From assembly GCF_017676345.1 (NCBI RefSeq), contig NZ_JAFFZM010000005.1:186001-250000 (forward strand): a stretch of DNA of 64,000 nt. Reading direction: 5' to 3'. The DNA is from Streptomyces smyrnaeus (GTDB lineage Bacteria; Actinomycetota; Actinomycetes; Streptomycetales; Streptomycetaceae). This document shows positions 32,636 through 40,532 of this stretch, piece after piece; position 1 is the stretch's first letter, and every line of letters starts with the position of its first letter. The notes under the pieces were generated by a model. The model made no database searches. It had not been told where the DNA came from and worked only from the letters and a program-made list of their open reading frames with translations. The position numbers and the translations under genes are program-made.

Positions 32636-33583
32636 TCAGGCGGACGTGTGAGCGGCGACGAGGTCCCGTGCCGCGGCGAGGTCGTCGGGCGACTTCAGCG
32701 CCAGCGTCCGTACGTCCGGCAGGGCGCGCTTGGCCAGGCCGGTCAGGGTGCCGCCGGGGCACAGCTCGATCAGCGCCGTGGCGCCCAGCTGCTGGAAGGT
32801 CTCCATGCACAGATCCCAGCGCACCGGAGCCGAGATCTGGTTCACCAGGCGGCGGACGACCTCCGGGCCCGATTCCACGACCTGGCCGTCGAAGTTGGAG
32901 ACGTACCGGGTGAGCGGGGCGCCGGGCGCGACGCCCTCGACGGCCGCCTCCATGGCGGGCAGCGCGCTCGCCATGTGCTCGGTGTGGAAGGCACCGGCAA
33001 CCTTCAGCGGCACCACCCGGGCCTTCTCGGGGCGGTCCTCCGACAGCCCGGCGAGCTGTTCGGCGGTACCGGCGGCCACGATCTGGCCCGCGCCGTTCAT
33101 GTTCGCGGGGGTCAGGCCGAGCTTGTCCAGATGGCCGGTGACGACCTCCGGGTCGCCGCCCAGCACGGCGGACATCCCCGTCTCGGTCACGGCGGCGGCC
33201 TCGGCCATCGCCGTGCCCCGGGCACGGACGATGCGCAGCGCCTCCAGCGGGGTGAGCACACCGGTCAGCGCCGCGGCGGCCAGCTCGCCCACGCTGTGGC
33301 CGGCGAACGCGCCGACGGCGGCGGCCCGGCCGGGCGCGTCCTGCGTGGGCTCGCCCTCCAGCAGTTCGTAGGCGGACAGCAGGCTGGTGGCCACCAGCAG
33401 CGGCTGGGCCACGGCCGTGTCACGGATCGCGTCGGCGTCCGCCTCGGTGCCGTAGTGCACCAGGTCCAGATCGATGGCGGCCGACCACTGGGCGAGCCGG
33501 TCGGCGACTCCGGGGAGTTCGAGCCAGGGGGTCAGCAGGCCAGGCTTCTGGGCGCCTTGGCCGGGAGCGACGAGTACGAGCAC
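32636..33583 (-). CDS. fabD: malonyl-CoA:ACP transacylase
   Basis: The 315-residue enzyme loads malonate onto ACP. It has the oxyanion motif APGQGAQKPG, the nucleophile Ser97 in GAFAGHSVGELAA, RGTAMAEAA with the carboxylate-binding Arg, and the catalytic His200 in VAGAFHTEHM. This is first in the fab operon. The 100 bases upstream, before the fasR stop, must hold the operon promoter or a readthrough region. FabD also serves polyketide synthases in this genus. Confidence 0.96.
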   Translation of the reverse strand: MLVLVAPGQGAQKPGLLTPWLELPGVADRLAQWSAAIDLDLVHYGTEADADAIRDTAVAQPLLVATSLLSAYELLEGEPTQDAPGRAAAVGAFAGHSVGELAAAALTGVLTPLEALRIVRARGTAMAEAAAVTETGMSAVLGGDPEVVTGHLDKLGLTPANMNGAGQIVAAGTAEQLAGLSEDRPEKARVVPLKVAGAFHTEHMASALPAMEAAVEGVAPGAPLTRYVSNFDGQVVESGPEVVRRLVNQISAPVRWDLCMETFQQLGATALIELCPGGTLTGLAKRALPDVRTLALKSPDDLAAARDLVAAHTSA

Positions 33584-33683
33584 TCTTTCACTCTCTCCTG
33601 TGTGCCGGGGTCTCGGCCGGTGGGGACCGAGACGAAGAACAGTGAGGGGAATTGTGGACCCTCGACAAAAGACGCCCGTCAGC

Positions 33684-34871
33684 TTACGGCTGACCCGAGA
33701 AGTCGGCGAGACGCCCCAGGATCAGCGCGATACGCAGCGTAAAAGCGGAACGCACATCCGAAGGCGACCAACCGGTGACGTCCGTCACACGTCGCAGCCG
33801 GTAGCGGACGGTGTTGGGGTGCACGAACAGCATCCGCGCGGCACCCTCCAGGCTACTCGCCTGTTCCAGATAGACGCTGAGGGTCTCCAGCAGCGCCGAC
33901 CCGGCCTCCTCCAGCGGTCTGTAGATCTCCTCCACCAACAGCTCCCGCGCGGCCGGGTCGCCCGCCATCGCACGCTCGGGGAGCAGATCGTCGGCCAGCA
34001 CCGGGCGAGGGGCGTCCGGCCAGGCTGCGCACGCCTTCAGCCCCGCCATCGCGGCCTGTGCCGAGCGAGTGGCCGCCAGCAGATCGCCCACCACAGGACC
34101 GGCCACCACCGGTCCCGCCGCGAACGGGCCGATCAGCGACTTGGCCGCCTTCAGCGGATCGTTGGAACCGCCCGCGATGACCACCAGCCGACTGCCGAGC
34201 ACCCCGGTGAGCACCTGCAGTTTGGCGTGCCGGGAGGCGCGGCGGATCGCCTCCACCGTCAGCTCGTTGTCACCGTCCGGGGCGGTGCCCAGCACGACGG
34301 CCACATGCTCGGGGGAGTTCCAGCCCAGCGCGGCGGCACGGGAGACGGCACCCTCGTCCGCCTCACCGGAGAGCACCGCGTTGACCACCAGCGACTCCAG
34401 CCGGGCGTCCCACGCGCCACGCGCCTCGGCGGCCTGCGCGTACACCTGCGCGGTGGCGAAGGCGATCTCCCGCGCGTACACCAGCAGCGCCTCCCGCAGC
34501 ACCGCCTCGTCGCCGGGCGCCGCCACCTCGTCGATGGCCGCCTCGACGACCTCGATCGTCGTCCGCACCATCTCCACGGTCTGCCGCAGCGTGATCGCCC
34601 GTGTCAGCTCGCGCGGCGCGGTGCCGAACACGTCCGTGCTGATCGCCTGCGGCGTCTCCGGATGCCGGAACCACTCGGTGAAGGCCGCGATGCCCGCCTG
34701 GGCGACCAGGCCGATCCAGGAACGGTTCTCCGGCGGCATCGCGCGGTACCAGGGCAGCTGCTCGTCCATGCGCGCGATGGCGGCGGCGGCGAGTTTGCCG
34801 GAGGACTGCTCCAGACGGCGCAGGGTGGCCAGGTGTGGATGCTGGGGTGGTGGATCTGTGGCTTCGGGCAC
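33684..34871 (-). CDS. fasR: PucR-type regulator of fatty-acid synthesis, FasR-like
   Basis: The 395-residue protein sits directly upstream of fabD on the same strand, exactly as FasR of S. coelicolor, an activator of the fabDHPF operon. It has an N-terminal helical sensory region (ATLRRLEQSSGKLAAAAIARMDEQLPWYRAMPPENRSWI), a GGDEF-like middle, and the PucR HTH (AARMLFVHPNTVRYRLRRVTDVTGWSPSDVRSAFTLRIAL). I start at GTG 34871; the longer frame would overlap the divergent pirin gene. No clear Shine-Dalgarno is present. Orthology is inferred from position and architecture. Confidence 0.9.
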   Translation of the reverse strand: MPEATDPPPQHPHLATLRRLEQSSGKLAAAAIARMDEQLPWYRAMPPENRSWIGLVAQAGIAAFTEWFRHPETPQAISTDVFGTAPRELTRAITLRQTVEMVRTTIEVVEAAIDEVAAPGDEAVLREALLVYAREIAFATAQVYAQAAEARGAWDARLESLVVNAVLSGEADEGAVSRAAALGWNSPEHVAVVLGTAPDGDNELTVEAIRRASRHAKLQVLTGVLGSRLVVIAGGSNDPLKAAKSLIGPFAAGPVVAGPVVGDLLAATRSAQAAMAGLKACAAWPDAPRPVLADDLLPERAMAGDPAARELLVEEIYRPLEEAGSALLETLSVYLEQASSLEGAARMLFVHPNTVRYRLRRVTDVTGWSPSDVRSAFTLRIALILGRLADFSGQP

Positions 34872-34986
34872 GGGACAAGCCTGCCTTACCGGATGCCCTC
34901 TTCGGGCGCGGGGGCTGACGGGCCCCGTACGGGGGACCCGGGCCGGGCCGCCGGCGGCGCACCCGGCCGGGGCTACCGTGGAGCGC

Positions 34987-35664
34987 ATGGCACAGGTGGT
35001 GTGGCGGGCCGAGGACCGGTACCGGGGCGGCGACCAGCAGGCCGGGATCGACACCCGGCACGCCTTCTCGTTCTCCGGCTTCTACGACCCCGACAACGTC
35101 GGTTTCGGACTGCTGGTGGCCTGCAACGAGGAGCGCCTCGCGCCGGGCGCCGGATTCGAGGAGCACCCGCACCGCGATGTGGAGATCGTCACCTGGGTCG
35201 TCGAAGGCGAACTGGAGCACCGCGACTCGGCCGGGCACGCCACCGTCGTACGCCCCGGGGACGTGCAGCGGCTCGGCGCGGGCAGCGGCGTACGGCACAC
35301 CGAGCGCAACGCGGGGGACGCCCCGCTGCGCTTCGTCCAGATGTGGCTGGTGCCGGGCACGTTCGGCACGGAGCCCGAGTACGAGATCGTCCGCGGTATC
35401 GCGGACAACACCCCCTTCGCACTGCCGCGCACGGAAGCCGTGCTGCACGTGCGGCGACTGGCCGACGGCGCACGTACAGCGGTGCCGGACGCCGCTTTCG
35501 TCTACCTCCATGTGGCGCGCGGCAGGGCACTGCTGGACGGTACGACGCTGCACCAGGGCGACGCAGCGCGGCTGACCGACGAGCGGGGCGGCCGGGAGCT
35601 GCGTGCCGAGGGCGGTGCCGAAGTGCTGCTGTGGGAGATGCACGCGGAGCCCGTCTACGGCTGA
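34987..35664 (+). CDS. pirin-like bicupin protein
   Basis: The 225-residue protein has the pirin N-terminal cupin with metal ligands in EEHPHRDVEIVTWVVEGELEHRDS and the second-strand GAGSGVRHTERNAGDAPLRFVQMWLVP. A shorter C-terminal cupin (AFVYLHVARGRALLDG..GDAARLTDE) ends it. Bacterial pirins bind Fe(II); YhhW-like members cleave quercetin, others regulate metabolism by protein contact. ATG 34987 has GGAG five bases upstream. It is divergent from fasR and probably has an independent promoter in the 115-bp gap. Confidence 0.92.
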   Translation: MAQVVWRAEDRYRGGDQQAGIDTRHAFSFSGFYDPDNVGFGLLVACNEERLAPGAGFEEHPHRDVEIVTWVVEGELEHRDSAGHATVVRPGDVQRLGAGSGVRHTERNAGDAPLRFVQMWLVPGTFGTEPEYEIVRGIADNTPFALPRTEAVLHVRRLADGARTAVPDAAFVYLHVARGRALLDGTTLHQGDAARLTDERGGRELRAEGGAEVLLWEMHAEPVYG

Positions 35665-35678
35665 GCCCCGCCGGGCGG

Positions 35679-36494
35679 TCACTGGCGCAGTTCGGCCAGG
35701 ACCGCGTCGGTGAACGGCGTCCACGCCTCCACGGCCCACGGGCCGAAAGCGCGATCGGTGAGCGCCACACAGGCGGCGCCCGCCTGCGGGTCGACCCACA
35801 GGAACGTCCCCGACTGGCCGAAGTGCCCGAAGGTGCCGGACGAGGAGGTCTCCCCCGTCCAGTGCGGGGACTTGCCGCCGCGGATCTCGAAGCCCAGGCC
35901 CCAGTCGTTCGGCTTCTGGTGGCCGTATCCGGGCAGCACCCCGCTGACCCCCGGGAAGACCACCGAGGTCGCCTCCCGCACCGTCGAGGGGTCCAGCAGC
36001 GCGGGGGACTGGAGCTCGGCGGCGAACCGGATCAGGTCCGCCGCCGTCGAGACGGCGTCCTTGGCGGCCGAGCCCTCCAGCTCGGTGGCGGCCATGCCCA
36101 GCGGATCGAGCACCCCTTCGCGCAGGTACTGCGGAAAGGGCATCTCGGTCGCCTTGGCGAGATGGTCGGCCAAGACCTCGAAGCCCGCGTTCGAGTAGAT
36201 CCTGCGGGTACCGGGCTCGGCCATCGAACGGTGCTCGTCGAAGGCGAGTCCGGAGGTGTGCGCCAGCAGATGCCGCACCGTTGACCCCTCGGGGCCGGCC
36301 GGCTCGTCCAGCTCCACGGCGCCTTCCTCCAGCGCCATCAGCGCCGCGTAGGCGGTCAGCAGCTTGGTGACGGAGGCCAGCGCGAAGCGCTGCGCGGCCG
36401 GACCGTGCGTCCCGGCCACCGTGCCGTCGGCACGTACGACGGCCGCCGCCGCTGTGGGCACCGGCCAGGTCTCGATCATCCGCAGGCTGTCCAT
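35679..36494 (-). CDS. beta-lactamase-fold serine hydrolase
   Basis: The 271-residue class C/EstB-like protein has the nucleophile motif SVTK (FALASVTKLLTAYAAL), the YSNAG tyrosine motif and HFGQSG in place of KTG. It lacks a signal peptide, so it is likely a cytoplasmic esterase or peptidase rather than a penicillin-binding enzyme. TAGGCT ends six bases before the ATG with no ribosome site, which suggests a leaderless transcript. It is divergent from a MerR gene whose operator lies in the 78-bp gap. Confidence 0.9.
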   Translation of the reverse strand: MDSLRMIETWPVPTAAAAVVRADGTVAGTHGPAAQRFALASVTKLLTAYAALMALEEGAVELDEPAGPEGSTVRHLLAHTSGLAFDEHRSMAEPGTRRIYSNAGFEVLADHLAKATEMPFPQYLREGVLDPLGMAATELEGSAAKDAVSTAADLIRFAAELQSPALLDPSTVREATSVVFPGVSGVLPGYGHQKPNDWGLGFEIRGGKSPHWTGETSSSGTFGHFGQSGTFLWVDPQAGAACVALTDRAFGPWAVEAWTPFTDAVLAELRQ

Positions 36495-36500
36495 GGAACG

Positions 36501-36566
36501 AGCCTAACGGTCACGATTTGCCGCTGATTTTGCCCTTGCTTTGAGCGCACTCCAACTCCGTAGCGT
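36501..36566. promoter_or_regulatory. MerR-type operator/promoter with 19-bp spacer
   Basis: On the plus strand TTGCTT (36536-36541) and TAGCGT (36561-36566) are 19 bases apart, the overlong spacing MerR regulators untwist. A near-palindrome TTTGAG CGCA CTCCAA (36540-36555) lies in the spacer and matches the known CTTGGAG..CTCCAAG style of MerR sites. The GTG of merR starts six bases after the -10. On the minus strand TAGGCT (plus 36501-36506) is the -10 of the serine hydrolase gene. Confidence 0.75.
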
Positions 36567-36572
36567 TCACTT

Positions 36573-37103
36573 GTGACCGTGACGCAGACCGAGAGACCAC
36601 GCACCTCGGAGCCCGAACTGCCGGCGCAGTGCGCCGCCGGCAGTGACGCCCTCCGCAGGCCGGACGGCCAGGACAGGTACACCATCAGCGAGGTGGCCGC
36701 GTTCAGCGGCCTGAGCGCGCACACCCTGCGCTGGTACGAGCGGATCGGCCTCATGCCGCATGTCGACCGATCCCACACCGGACAGCGGCGCTTCTCCAAT
36801 CGCGACCTGGACTGGCTGGAGTTCGTCGGCAAACTGCGGCTGACCGGCATGCCCGTCGCGGACATGGTGCGCTACGCCGAGATGGTGCGCCAGGGCGAGA
36901 CGACGGTCGCGGAACGCCAGGCGCTGCTGGAGACCACCCGCAAGGACGTGCTCGCACGGATCGCGGAATTGCACGACACCCTCGCCGTGCTCGACTACAA
37001 GATCGACCACTACTCACGGAAGACCGGAGAACTGCCGGCGACCCGCGCCGTCACGCCCCCCGCCGCCCGGGATGCCGCAGCTCACACCACCGCGAACGCG
37101 TAG
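36573..37103 (+). CDS. MerR-family transcriptional regulator
   Basis: The 176-residue protein has a 35-residue low-complexity leader, then the MerR winged helix (YTISEVAAFSGLSAHTLRWYERIGLMPHVDRSHTGQRRFSNRDLDWLEFVGKLRLTGMPVADMVRYAEM) and a coiled-coil dimer helix. There is no Cys-based metal site, so it is of the AdhR/YfmP group that senses aldehydes or organic electrophiles. It probably controls itself and possibly the divergent serine hydrolase through the 19-bp-spacer promoter. Its last 22 bases overlap the convergent acyltransferase gene. Confidence 0.92.
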   Translation: MTVTQTERPRTSEPELPAQCAAGSDALRRPDGQDRYTISEVAAFSGLSAHTLRWYERIGLMPHVDRSHTGQRRFSNRDLDWLEFVGKLRLTGMPVADMVRYAEMVRQGETTVAERQALLETTRKDVLARIAELHDTLAVLDYKIDHYSRKTGELPATRAVTPPAARDAAAHTTANA

Positions 37104-38422
37104 AGCGCGAACGCGGCGGCCAGCGCACCGGCCACCGCCCGCGCACCCCGCCCGGCCCCGCGCCACGGCGTCTCGAACCGGCGGGTGACACTGCCGATCG
37201 CCACCAGCGACACGGCGAACACGGGCAGCCACGCCAGCCGGGCGAGCACCCAGCCCAGCGAGTCGGGGGCCGTCGTCAGACCGGGCACCGTACCCAGTGC
37301 AGCGCCGGGCACGGCCGCGGCCAGCATCGCCGTCTGGTGCCAGCAAAGAATCGTCATCGCCGACAGATTGATCGCCACCACAGGTGCCCACAGCGCCGGG
37401 CGGCGCAGCGCGTGACCGATCCGCTCGCGCAACAGGACGGCGGCACCGCACTGCACGGACGCGAGCGCCAGCACGAGCAGTGACGGGGGATGCGAGTTGG
37501 TACGCGACTGCCCGGGAACACCCACCATGGACGCCGGATAGTCGAAGACGACCAGCAGCACGGCGAACAGCACCCCGCCACCCGCGCACAGCACGGCAGC
37601 AGCCTTGCGGCGCAGCCTGCCCGCGCCCCAGCAGACACCGAGTTGATAGCCGAACAGCCAGCCCGGCAGCAGATTGACCAGCCCTGTCCAGGAAGGCACC
37701 TGCTGCGCGAACGGCCCGTATCGCAGAAGGTCCACCACCGCGACCACTGTCAGCAGTGGAACAGCACTCCACGCTCCCCACCGCCTCGCCACACGCACGC
37801 AGTACGGCGTCAGCGCGGTGACGCCCGCGTAGACGGCGACGAACCACAGTGGCTGCACCACCAGCACGGCCCCGGTCCGCAGCGTCGTCTCGGGCACGCC
37901 ACACAGCGCCAGCACCGGCAGCAGCGCTGCCCACACGGCGGTGACGCCCAGCACGGGACGGCCCAGTCGCACCAGCCGGCCGCGCAGCCAGTGCCCGGCC
38001 GGCTGCCCGCGTGCGGTCGCGCGCTGCAGCGACAGCACCGAGGCGCAGCCGCCCACCAGGAAGAAGATGCCCAGCAGCTGCAGCATCCAGCTCAGTGGCG
38101 CGAAGAAACCCAGTGTGGCGAGCGGGCTCGCGTTGTGCAGGGCGCCCTGCGGTCCGCGGGTGAACCCGCCCAGCATCCAGTGCCCCAGCGGAACGGCGAG
38201 CAGCGCCAGCGCACGCAGCCCGTCCACGGCCCGGTCGCGGTGCGGGGGAGTGCGCTCCTCGACGGCCCGGACGGCGGCCCGCACCTTGTACCGCAGGGAG
38301 CGGCGGCCCGGAGCGGTGGGGCGGCGGAGCCTGGTCGCCCCGGGCAGCCGCGTACCGGTGGTCTGTTGCGTACCGGTGGTCTGGTGCGTGCGGGGGTGCA
38401 TCGGCTGCGTCTCAGTGGGCAT
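37082..38422 (-). CDS. acyltransferase-3 family membrane protein
   Basis: I start the 446-residue protein at ATG 38422, which has AGGAG seven bases upstream and overlaps the preceding hydrolase by 11 bases. After a 60-residue basic N terminus come about ten transmembrane helices with the family start RDRAVDGLRALALLAVPLGHWMLGGF (conserved Arg and His), GIFFLVGGCASVLSLQ and ending LCWHQTAMLAAA. Acyltransferase-3 proteins O-acylate extracytoplasmic sugars, antibiotics or peptidoglycan. It is coupled to a DUF1023 hydrolase, and the two may modify the same envelope component. Confidence 0.88.
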   Translation of the reverse strand: MPTETQPMHPRTHQTTGTQQTTGTRLPGATRLRRPTAPGRRSLRYKVRAAVRAVEERTPPHRDRAVDGLRALALLAVPLGHWMLGGFTRGPQGALHNASPLATLGFFAPLSWMLQLLGIFFLVGGCASVLSLQRATARGQPAGHWLRGRLVRLGRPVLGVTAVWAALLPVLALCGVPETTLRTGAVLVVQPLWFVAVYAGVTALTPYCVRVARRWGAWSAVPLLTVVAVVDLLRYGPFAQQVPSWTGLVNLLPGWLFGYQLGVCWGAGRLRRKAAAVLCAGGGVLFAVLLVVFDYPASMVGVPGQSRTNSHPPSLLVLALASVQCGAAVLLRERIGHALRRPALWAPVVAINLSAMTILCWHQTAMLAAAVPGAALGTVPGLTTAPDSLGWVLARLAWLPVFAVSLVAIGSVTRRFETPWRGAGRGARAVAGALAAAFALYAFAVV

Positions 38423-39599
38423 GGGCGCACTCCTGGGAGGTGGGAGCGCACTCCACCGAGCCGTAGGCGCGCAGCGCGATGGAGGCGAAGTTGTCGAGCG
38501 AGTCGGTGCCCGGCTCCAGATAGCCGCTGTGTCCGTCGGCCTCGTTCGCGGTGACGACGCGGGCACCGAACCGGGCGCTCGTCGGGTCGGCGCCGTGGCC
38601 CAGCCCCAGCACCTCGACGTTGGGTACGCGGCCGATCCAGTCCGCGGCGGCGCGCGCCGCCCACACCGGCACCCGGGTGTGCAGTGCGGCCACCGAGCCG
38701 GTGCGCATCCCGGGGGAGCCGAAGACGATCAGGTCGGCGGCTTCGGACCTGTCGAGCCGGGATGCCGCCCGGCCGCACACGACCGAGCCGTAGCTGTGGC
38801 ACAGCACGGCGGGAGCGGGCACCCCGGTCTGCGCCAGCCCGTCCAGGAAGCGCACCAGCCGCGGTGCGCCCGCCTTGGCGAGCCGTCCGGTGGCGGCGTC
38901 CGGGCCGAGGCCCACAGGTGTGGTGTAGCCGACCCAGGCGACGACCGCGACGCGGGCGTGCGGCGCCCGTTCGCTCATCCGCCGGAGCAGCGCGGTGGCC
39001 ATTCCGGCGGGCTTCCCGTACCGGTTCTCGCCGCCGCCGTCATAGCCGGCCAGGTCGATGTCGGAACCGGGGACGACGACAGCGGTGCGGGTGGTGTGCG
39101 CCAGGTCCCCGTAGACCTCGGCCACCTGTCCTCGGCCGCGCGGATCGAAGGCGAGGATCTGCCGCCCGGGAGCGAGCAGTTCGGCGTACCGTTCGGCCTT
39201 CCTGCCGGCCTCCCGGTGGTCCTCCGGCGTCAGACCGGCATCCCGCGCCCGCGCCAACTGCACCCGCCGCTCCTCCTTGAGCGCCACCCGGTTCGCCTGG
39301 TATCGGACTTCCAGGGGGGCGCCGTCCAGATTCCCCACCGTCAGCGCATGGCGCCGCACCAGCCCCTGCCGCTCGCTCTCGTCCAAGCCCGCGAAGAACG
39401 CGGCGACCCGTTCGGGGCTCGCGGTTGCGGGGTCCGGCAGCGTGCGCCCCAGCGCATGGTCGGCGCGCCAGGCGGCGGCGCCCGGCGGGGGGCCGGTGAC
39501 CGGGGTCTGCTCCGTCGCACTGGTGACGCCCGCTGTCGCGGCGAAGACGGCCGCCATGAGCGGGGCAGCGAGCAGTGCGCGCTTGCGGCGGCGCTTCAT
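38412..39599 (-). CDS. DUF1023 alpha/beta hydrolase, secreted (paralog A)
   Basis: From ATG 39599 (GGAGGG upstream) the 395-residue protein has a signal peptide (RKRALLAAPLMAAVFAATAGVTSA). The DUF1023 domain includes ILAFDPRGRGQVAEVYGDL, VVVPGSDIDLAGYD, AWVGYTTPVGLGPDAA and the nucleophile elbow VLCHSYGSVVCGRAAS. The last part has LGHGADPTSARFGARVV and a Cys pair near the C terminus. The family is thought to be esterases or lipases in actinobacteria. It has a closely similar paralog at 43062-44321, with a two-component system between them. It is coupled to an acyltransferase-3 gene. Confidence 0.9.
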   Translation of the reverse strand: MKRRRKRALLAAPLMAAVFAATAGVTSATEQTPVTGPPPGAAAWRADHALGRTLPDPATASPERVAAFFAGLDESERQGLVRRHALTVGNLDGAPLEVRYQANRVALKEERRVQLARARDAGLTPEDHREAGRKAERYAELLAPGRQILAFDPRGRGQVAEVYGDLAHTTRTAVVVPGSDIDLAGYDGGGENRYGKPAGMATALLRRMSERAPHARVAVVAWVGYTTPVGLGPDAATGRLAKAGAPRLVRFLDGLAQTGVPAPAVLCHSYGSVVCGRAASRLDRSEAADLIVFGSPGMRTGSVAALHTRVPVWAARAAADWIGRVPNVEVLGLGHGADPTSARFGARVVTANEADGHSGYLEPGTDSLDNFASIALRAYGSVECAPTSQECAHAH

Positions 39600-39797
39600 A
39601 CGTGGTGTCCCTCCTCCCGCCGCCCGCCCGGAGTCTCCGGCGGCGGCAGAGGGAGAGTGCGATCCCGGCCGTACGCGGGGCGTCACACCGCGGAGCCAAT
39701 CGCCGGGTGCTACCGGGGTAGGGGGTGGAGGAGAGCAGGGAGGTCAGGCAGCGCGCGGACAGCGCGTCGGCCTGGTCACTGATCGGCGGGGCCGCGT

Positions 39798-40532
39798 CTA
39801 CTGGTCGCCTGGTGCGACGAGCCCCGACTCGTAGGCGAAGATGACGGCCTGGGCGCGGTCACGCAGGCCCAGCTTGGCGAAGATGCGGCTCACATGGGTC
39901 TTCACCGTTTGTTCGGCCAGCACGAGGGATGCGGCGATCTCGGTGTTGGACTGCCCGCGCGCCACGAGCTCCAGCACCTCGGTCTCCCGCTCGGTCAGTG
40001 CCTTGAGCCGCAGCTCGGGTGCCGAGGTACGCCCCTTGCGCGGGGCGGTTCCGGACCGCTGCCGGGCGAACTCCGCGATCAGCCGCCGGGTCACCGACGG
40101 CGCCAGCAGCGCCTCGCCCTCGGCCACCACTCGTACCGCGGCGATCAGGTCGGCCGGTGGCGCGTCCTTGAGCAGGAAACCGCTGGCGCCCAGCCGCAGC
40201 GCTTCGTACACGTAGTCGTCCACGTCGAACGTGGTCAGCATCAGCACCTTGGGCTGGTGGGTGACGCCGGGTGGCGGGTCGAGGAGCTGCTGCGCCGCCT
40301 CCAGGCCGTTCAGCCGGGGCATCCGCACGTCCATCAGGACGACGTCCGGGTGGGCGCGGCGGCACAGCTCGACTCCCGCCACGCCGTCGGGTGCCTCGCC
40401 GACCACATCGATGTCGCTCTGGGCGGCCAGCAGGGCGGCGAACCCCGCGCGGACCATGGCCTGGTCGTCGACGATGACCACACGGGTCACCCGGTCCGTG
40501 GGGGAAGCGCCGGGGGCGCCAATGCCGTTCAT
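39798..40532 (-). CDS. NarL/LuxR-type response regulator
   Basis: The 244-residue protein has a receiver domain (acid pair DD22-23, phospho-acceptor Asp68 in VLMDVRMPRLNG, KDAPPADL Lys) and a C-terminal LuxR HTH (LTERETEVLELVARGQSNTEIAASLVLAEQTVKTHVSRIFAKLGLRDRAQAV). Its ATG overlaps the histidine-kinase stop by four bases, so they are partners. Targets are unknown; the flanking DUF1023 hydrolases and acyltransferase are possible members of the regulon. Confidence 0.95.
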   Translation of the reverse strand: MNGIGAPGASPTDRVTRVVIVDDQAMVRAGFAALLAAQSDIDVVGEAPDGVAGVELCRRAHPDVVLMDVRMPRLNGLEAAQQLLDPPPGVTHQPKVLMLTTFDVDDYVYEALRLGASGFLLKDAPPADLIAAVRVVAEGEALLAPSVTRRLIAEFARQRSGTAPRKGRTSAPELRLKALTERETEVLELVARGQSNTEIAASLVLAEQTVKTHVSRIFAKLGLRDRAQAVIFAYESGLVAPGDQ

